Positions 35,790 through 40,368 of a stretch of DNA of 40,368 nucleotides are shown in pieces (positions within the stretch are counted from its first letter, which is position 1; every line of letters begins with the position of its first letter). A program made the position numbers and the translations under genes. The notes under the pieces are model-generated. The model saw only the letters and a list, made by a program, of their open reading frames with translations, had not been told where the DNA came from and did no database searches. The stretch comes from Nocardioidaceae bacterium (GTDB taxonomy: Bacteria > Actinomycetota > Actinomycetes > Propionibacteriales > Nocardioidaceae): assembly GCA_029266455.1 (NCBI GenBank), contig JAQSWV010000024.1:1-40368 (forward strand). Reading direction: 5' to 3'.

Positions 35790-38229
35790 CGCCTTGACCC
35801 TCGTCGTCCCGCCGCTCCGAGCGCCACCGGCTCTGCTCCGAGGCCCGCAGGTCCAGCTCACCCACGCGCGCGTCCGACCCGTACGACGTGCTCTCCGGCC
35901 GGCTCGCCTGCGAGCCAGCCGGCTCGAGCTCCGTGTACAGCGCCTCGATCGGCACGTCGAGAGTGGTCGCTGCGCGGGTATGCCGCACACCGAGCCATGC
36001 GATCCACAGGAACGGCAGGACGCCACCGATCATGAAGATCAGGTCTCCCGGCATCCGCAGCCATTCCAGAGCGGCGTTGCCCGGCTCGGTGACGAAGGCG
36101 AGGGTCCTTGCCTCGAAGTAGCCCTCACTCACCGAGTGGTACAGCTGGACGACCCCGAGAGGCAGCAAGGTGGCGAACAGCATCCATGCCAGCCCGATGT
36201 TGAGGGACCAGAAGCTGATCTTCGCCAGCGTGTCCGGCCATAGTCGCTCAGGAATGAGGTAGCGAAGCGCGAACAGTGCCAGGCCGACACCCATCATCCC
36301 GTAGACGCCCATCATGGCCCCGTGCGCGTGATTGGACGTGAGAGCGGTGCCTATCTGGTAGTAGGAGACGATCGGCAGGTTGACCAGGAAGCCGAAGACG
36401 CCGGCGCCGAGGAAGTTCCAGAAGCCGACCGCGACGAGGAACATCACGGCCCACCGGTGGGGGAACGGCGATGTGCTCGACGCCTCCTGCCGGGACCCGA
36501 GCTGCAGGAAGCTCCACGCCTCGACGGTCAGGAACGTGAGCGGGATGACCTCGAGCGCCGAGAAGAACGCACCGAGCGCCATGTGCTCGACCGGCGTGCC
36601 GGAGAAGTAGAGATGGTGCATCGTGCCGATGACGCCGCCGACGGAGTACAGGATGACGTCGAGGAAGATGACGCCGAGGGCGATCCGCTGCCGGACCACG
36701 CCGAGCATCACGAAGATGTAGGCGACCATCACAGTCGTGAACAGCTCCAGGAAGTCCTCCACCCACAGATGGACGACCCAGAACCGCCAGAACTCCGCAA
36801 CGGTCAGGTGCGTGTCGGTGCCGGCAAGCATGCCCACCGAGTAGAAGGCGGGGATCGCCAGACCCGCGAAGAAGAAGAGCCAGGGCATGTTGACCCGCGA
36901 CTCCGTCTTCAGCCGCGTACGAATAGCACGGAAGATGATGATGATCCATATGAACAAGCCCGCAGAGAGCAACACCTGCCACACCCGTGGGAGGTCGAGG
37001 TACTCCCACTGCTGATCGAACAGCGGCGACCCCTTGGCCCAGTCGACGCCGTGAATCGAGAGTGCCTCACCGGTCAGGCTGCCGGCCACCACCAGGGCCA
37101 CCGCAGCGAGCAGGCCATAAGTCAGCCAGTGCTGCCGGCGTGGTTCCCGGCCGGAGACGAACGGCGACAAGAAGATGCCGGCCGCGAGGAATGACGCAAC
37201 CGTCCAGAACAGCGCCAGCTGCACGTGCCAGGTGCGCGCGAGGTTGAACGGCAGGAGCTGCGCCAGATCGAAGCCGAAGAAGTCACCCACCTCGGCCCGG
37301 TAGTGCTCGGCCGCCGCGCCCACCAGTGTCTGCAGGAGGAACAGGGCGGCTACCACGAAGAAGAACCATGCGGTCGCCCGCTGGGCAGGGGTGATCCCGA
37401 CATCGTCTGGCTGAGTGAAGGAGATGCTCGGCGCTTCCTCGCCGTGCCATCCGAGCTTGCGGCTCCAACGTCCGTAGACGGCGAAGAGGGCGCCGGTGCC
37501 GACCAGCAGCGCCACCAGTGACAGCACGCTCCACACGATCACGTCCGCAGTGGGGCTGTTGTCCACCAACGGCTCAGGGGGCCAGTTGTTGGTGTAGGAG
37601 TACGGCAGGTCCGGCCGCTCCGCAGCAGCAGCCCACGCCGTCCAGCCGAAGAACGCGGTCAGCTGGTGGATCTCCTCGGGGTCGGTGATGGCCTCGGGGA
37701 TCAGTCCGTACTGGGTGGTGACGGAGCCGAAGTACTCGGCGTAGTGCTGCTGGTTGGCCTCGAATGCCTCCACTTGGAGCTCGGTCCACTCCAGGTCACC
37801 TGACTGCTCGTCGTACCGGTTGGTCCGGAACTCCTCGACCAGAGCGGCTTGCGGGTCGGGCGCACCGCTGGCCTCGATGTCGGCCAGCGCGTACTCGGCG
37901 GACCGGCGCAGATAGTCGGCCGTCCAGTCCGGGCCGAGGTAGCCGCCGTGGCCCATGATGGAGCCGTACTGCTGCAGCCCGCGACGCAGGAAGATCTGCT
38001 GGCCGGCGGTGATGTCGTCCCCGCTGAACACCTCCTGACCCGTCGGATCCACCACTCGCTCCGGCTGCGGCATGGAGTCCGTGTAGGTGCGGAACGCCAG
38101 CAGGCCCATGACGGTGAAACCGAACAGCATCACCAGGGCCACTGCCTGCACCCACGTCTTGGACACCAGCATCGGGGTGCGCGACGGGCCAGGTGTCCTC
38201 GGTCCCGTCTCTTCTCGGACCTCGCTCAC
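35782..38229 (-). CDS. norB: Quinol-dependent nitric oxide reductase
   Basis: About 815 residues: NorC-like N-terminal extracytoplasmic part (about 45-230, no CxxCH so no heme c, as in qNOR) fused to a heme-copper oxidase-like core of about 12 helices. Putative ligands: His335 (ARTWHVQ), His487 with Glu491 (VVHLWVED), the His538-His539 pair (GTMHHLYF) and His634/His636 (SNHAHGAMM). Reduces 2 NO to N2O with quinol; detoxification or denitrification. The start is uncertain: GTG at 38229 chosen, ATG at 38172 possible, neither with a good Shine-Dalgarno. Confidence 0.95.
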   Translation of the reverse strand: MSEVREETGPRTPGPSRTPMLVSKTWVQAVALVMLFGFTVMGLLAFRTYTDSMPQPERVVDPTGQEVFSGDDITAGQQIFLRRGLQQYGSIMGHGGYLGPDWTADYLRRSAEYALADIEASGAPDPQAALVEEFRTNRYDEQSGDLEWTELQVEAFEANQQHYAEYFGSVTTQYGLIPEAITDPEEIHQLTAFFGWTAWAAAAERPDLPYSYTNNWPPEPLVDNSPTADVIVWSVLSLVALLVGTGALFAVYGRWSRKLGWHGEEAPSISFTQPDDVGITPAQRATAWFFFVVAALFLLQTLVGAAAEHYRAEVGDFFGFDLAQLLPFNLARTWHVQLALFWTVASFLAAGIFLSPFVSGREPRRQHWLTYGLLAAVALVVAGSLTGEALSIHGVDWAKGSPLFDQQWEYLDLPRVWQVLLSAGLFIWIIIIFRAIRTRLKTESRVNMPWLFFFAGLAIPAFYSVGMLAGTDTHLTVAEFWRFWVVHLWVEDFLELFTTVMVAYIFVMLGVVRQRIALGVIFLDVILYSVGGVIGTMHHLYFSGTPVEHMALGAFFSALEVIPLTFLTVEAWSFLQLGSRQEASSTSPFPHRWAVMFLVAVGFWNFLGAGVFGFLVNLPIVSYYQIGTALTSNHAHGAMMGVYGMMGVGLALFALRYLIPERLWPDTLAKISFWSLNIGLAWMLFATLLPLGVVQLYHSVSEGYFEARTLAFVTEPGNAALEWLRMPGDLIFMIGGVLPFLWIAWLGVRHTRAATTLDVPIEALYTELEPAGSQASRPESTSYGSDARVGELDLRASEQSRWRSERRDDEGQGDG

Positions 38230-38451
38230 CCCACGGATTGTCGACCAACGTCCTGCCCCAACGTGCGAGGCCGCCGCAGATCGGCGTGTCCTCGCCGCAG
38301 CCCCGTCTCTGCCGCTCCACGAGCAGACCACCGCCGGTGCGGAGTGCAGCAGGCGAGAAGGTCCTCGCGCCGTCGGCGGTCCTGCTCTGCGGCCGCGGTC
38401 CTTCGGCTCTTCAGGCCGGACGCTGTTGCTCGAGCGCCGGCCGAGAGCCGG

Positions 38452-39609
38452 CTAAGGCGTCGGGGCCGGGTCTGGCCGAGTGGCCGCGAGCCTGTCGGCG
38501 TACTTGGCAAGGAGCGGTCCGCTGATTCCGAGGATCACCACGTAGGCCGCTGCCAGCGGTCCGATCTCGGTGTAGCCGGCCGATACGGCGAGCTCTGCGA
38601 TGACGATCGAGAACTCGCCTCGCGCGATCAGGGCAGCCCCGGCGCGGGCGCGTCCGCGCGACCCGACACCGTCACGGCTCGCGGCGAACATCCCGGTGCC
38701 GACCTTGGTGACCGCGGTGACGGCAGCAAGGAGCAGGGCGACCAGGAGGTACGGTCCGAGCTCGCCAGGCGCCGTGTGCAGCCCGAAGGACAGGAAGAAC
38801 AGGGCGGCGAACAGGTCCCGCAACGGCTTCAGCACACCGCGTGCACGCCGGGCGGCGTCCTGCGGGATCGCCAAGCCGACAAGGAATGCGCCCACTGCCG
38901 CCGACGCGTCCACGAGGTAGGTGAGGCCCGACACCAGCAGCATGACGCCGACGACGCGCAGCAGCACCTGCTCGTCGTCGCCATGCCCGATCATGCGACC
39001 CAGATGATGACCGAACAGTCGCGCGGCAAGGAGCACAGCGGCGACCACGGCTACTGCGGCCACCACGTTGCCCGTCGCCACGAGCGCCGTCCCTCCCGAG
39101 AGCACGACCACCAGGAGGGGGAGGAACACCGCCATCGCGATGTCCTCCAGCACCAGGACGGACAGGATGGACGGGGTCTCCCGGAATCCGGTCCGTTTCA
39201 GGTCGGACAGGAGCCTCGCCACGATTCCGGACGAGGAGATCCAGGTGATGCCGGCAAGGGCCAGGCACGCCTGCCAGTCGTAGCCGAGCAGGAGTCCGGT
39301 GGCGAACCCCACCGGGGCGTTGAGGACGAGGTCGACCAGCCCGGAAGGCGTATGGCGTCTCAACGAGGCAGCGAACTCCGCCGCCGAGAACTCCATCCCC
39401 AGGAGCAACAACAACAGCAGCACACCGAGCTCGCCGGCCACCTCGATGAACGAGGTGGACGCGCCGAGGTCGTGGATGCCGCCCTCTCCCAGCAGGAGGC
39501 CGGCGAGGAGGAACGCGGGGATCGCTGACAGACCGAGACGACCCGCGACGTTGGCCAGGGCCGCGAGCAGCAGCAGGATGACGCCGAGCTCCAGCAGGAA
39601 GGCATCCAC
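38452..39609 (-). CDS. khtU: CPA2-family cation/proton antiporter (KhtU-like)
   Basis: 385 residues, about 12 transmembrane helices and no cytoplasmic RCK domain. CPA2/KefB features: LELGVILLLLAALANVAGRL, LGVLLLLLLLGMEF, the broken-helix region GITWISSSGIVARLL, and ARGEFSIVIAEL in the late core. The preceding gene encodes the matching soluble KhtT-type regulator, so K+/H+ (or NH4+/H+) antiport as in Bacillus KhtTU is likely. A GCCGGC-loop-GCCGGC hairpin overlaps the stop codon. Confidence 0.9.
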   Translation of the reverse strand: MDAFLLELGVILLLLAALANVAGRLGLSAIPAFLLAGLLLGEGGIHDLGASTSFIEVAGELGVLLLLLLLGMEFSAAEFAASLRRHTPSGLVDLVLNAPVGFATGLLLGYDWQACLALAGITWISSSGIVARLLSDLKRTGFRETPSILSVLVLEDIAMAVFLPLLVVVLSGGTALVATGNVVAAVAVVAAVLLAARLFGHHLGRMIGHGDDEQVLLRVVGVMLLVSGLTYLVDASAAVGAFLVGLAIPQDAARRARGVLKPLRDLFAALFFLSFGLHTAPGELGPYLLVALLLAAVTAVTKVGTGMFAASRDGVGSRGRARAGAALIARGEFSIVIAELAVSAGYTEIGPLAAAYVVILGISGPLLAKYADRLAATRPDPAPTP

Positions 39610-39620
39610 GAGTGCGGCGC

Positions 39621-40100
39621 CTAGCCCTGCAGGATCTTGCGCACGCCGTCGATGCCAGACGTCGTCCCCACTACGACCAGCAGATCACCACTGCGGAGCA
39701 CCTCTGCCGGAGTGGGTGAGGCGAGCACCCGGTCCCCACGAACCACTGCGACGATCGAGGCACCGGTGAGCGTACGCGAGCGGGTCTCGCCCAGTGGCTG
39801 ACCATCGAAGCGCGAGCCGGCTGGGACCTCGAGGGTGCCAGAGACCAAGCCCGGGATCTCGCGAGTGAGGTCCGCGAAGCGCTCCACGATTCGAGGGGCA
39901 CCGAGGATCTCGGCAACGGCGTCCGCCTCCTCCCGGGTCAGCGTCAGCAACGTCTCGGGAGCGTCCGGGTCACTGCCCCCGTAACGCACGAGATCGAACT
40001 CCCGGTCCCGTTTGGCCACGATGCCGACGCGATCGCCCGAAGAGGTCGGGAACTCGTAACGGACACCCACTCCTGGCAACAGGATCTCGGTAACGTCCAT
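39621..40100 (-). CDS. khtT: KhtT-like antiporter regulatory subunit (TrkA-C/RCK_C domain)
   Basis: 159 residues. The N-terminal half (MDVTEILLPGVGVRYEFPTSSGDRV is the first strand region) matches KhtT-type proteins. The C-terminal RCK_C/TrkA-C domain spans about 85-159, with PLGETRSRTLTGASIVAVVRG and LRSGDLLVVVGT. In Bacillus such subunits gate the antiporter and bind c-di-AMP; binding here is not shown by sequence. Eleven bases separate its stop from the khtU start. Confidence 0.9.
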   Translation of the reverse strand: MDVTEILLPGVGVRYEFPTSSGDRVGIVAKRDREFDLVRYGGSDPDAPETLLTLTREEADAVAEILGAPRIVERFADLTREIPGLVSGTLEVPAGSRFDGQPLGETRSRTLTGASIVAVVRGDRVLASPTPAEVLRSGDLLVVVGTTSGIDGVRKILQG

Positions 40101-40179
40101 GGAGGCCAGTGTGTCGCAGCAGGCCGGAGCTCCCTTCGGGGTGGGCGCGTTGGGCGACCTTATCCCCGAGGGCCCTACG

Positions 40180-40195
40180 CTCCATCCCGATGGAG
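40180..40195. terminator. Small inverted repeat between khtT and the right-edge gene
   Basis: CTCCATC and GATGGAG flank CC (40180-40195); as a hairpin this is a 6-bp stem with a 4-base loop. It lies in the 154-bp gap between the end of the right-edge gene and the khtT start. Either a terminator for the former or an operator for khtTU; no T-tract. Confidence 0.35.
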
Positions 40196-40254
40196 GGGGG
40201 CGCTAGACGTCGTCGCCAGCAGGCACCACAAGGGCGACGGGCTCGTCTGCGCGG

Positions 40255-40368
40255 TCAGCTGTCCCGGCGCAGTACGGCGACGTGCCGGTCGGCGGCGGAG
40301 TCGACGTGCAGCAGCCGCAGACCCGCCTCGGCAGCGACGTCGGCGATCGCGTCCATGCCGACCGTGGC
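40255..40368 (-). CDS. C-terminal fragment of an unidentified protein (cut by window edge)
   Basis: The last 37 codons are in the window and stop at TGA (40255-40257). The visible end includes GMDAIADVAAEAGLRLLHVD and DRHVAVLRRDS, an alpha/beta pattern compatible with the C-terminus of a class I methyltransferase, but this is too short to assign. Confidence 0.55.
   Translation of the reverse strand, partial: ATVGMDAIADVAAEAGLRLLHVDSAADRHVAVLRRDS

Noticed and set aside
38230-38451. Possible small gene or known NO-regulator site upstream of norB
   Set aside because: Short frames here are Arg/Ser/Ala noise, and I found no convincing dyad matching known NO-responsive regulators.

Overview
This is a contiguous chromosomal segment from a high-GC actinobacterium. 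Every gene uses strongly GC-biased third positions, GTG starts are common, and many genes are joined by 4-bp ATGA overlaps. The gene order purH-purN-DUF6350 / sucD-sucC / B12-domain protein / M23 peptidase / pcrA, next to folD-DUF3017 and mdh, is the classic actinobacterial core neighbourhood also known from mycobacteria and Streptomyces. I cannot name a species; a Micrococcales-type organism (Intrasporangiaceae-like) is a guess.

Layout. 1-248 holds short tandem and inverted repeats. 249-3034 (minus) has a 2H phosphoesterase, isocitrate dehydrogenase and an Fpg/Nei glycosylase. 3098-4102 (plus) is malate dehydrogenase. 4145-8840 and 8851-10131 (minus) carry a sulfotransferase-like gene, DUF3017, folD, purH, purN and a DUF6350 membrane protein. 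10283-11650 (plus) is a membrane-anchored protein with a duplicated extracellular domain. 11680-13755 (minus) is sucDC, followed by an alpha/beta hydrolase (plus), a stand-alone B12-binding protein (minus), a secreted M23 peptidase (plus) and pcrA (minus). Up to here the window is mostly central carbon, one-carbon/purine and DNA repair metabolism.

19040-24438 has a glucose-6-phosphate dehydrogenase, then a PspC-type sensor kinase/LuxR response regulator pair divergent from a PspC membrane protein and a 61-residue membrane protein. 24643-28202 encodes two ABC exporter half-transporters whose nucleotide-binding domains are degenerate in complementary ways, so together they can form only one normal ATP site. 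A noncanonical gamma-glutamyltransferase homologue, an SRPBCC protein and an aldo/keto reductase follow.

31.4-40.1 kb reads as a stress and respiration cluster. It has a small heat-shock module (Hsp20, a 103-residue protein and a J-domain protein on one strand; an HspR-like MerR regulator and a 71-residue protein divergent), a cupin protein, a 94-residue membrane protein, and a three-gene overlapping unit (quinol-type nitric oxide reductase norB, a Cys-containing membrane protein, a stomatin/SPFH protein). It ends with a KhtT/KhtU-type K+/H+ antiporter pair. The window ends inside the 3' part of one more minus-strand gene.

The most interesting signals are the norB-Cys protein-SPFH unit, the complementary degenerate ABC pair with its dyad-rich upstream region, the compact Hsp20/J-protein/MerR module with two unannotated small proteins, a 13-codon leader frame with a strong ribosome binding site overlapping the start of the G6PD gene, and helically phased CGTTCCG repeats upstream of the M23 peptidase. 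No tRNA, rRNA, CRISPR array or complete insertion sequence was seen.
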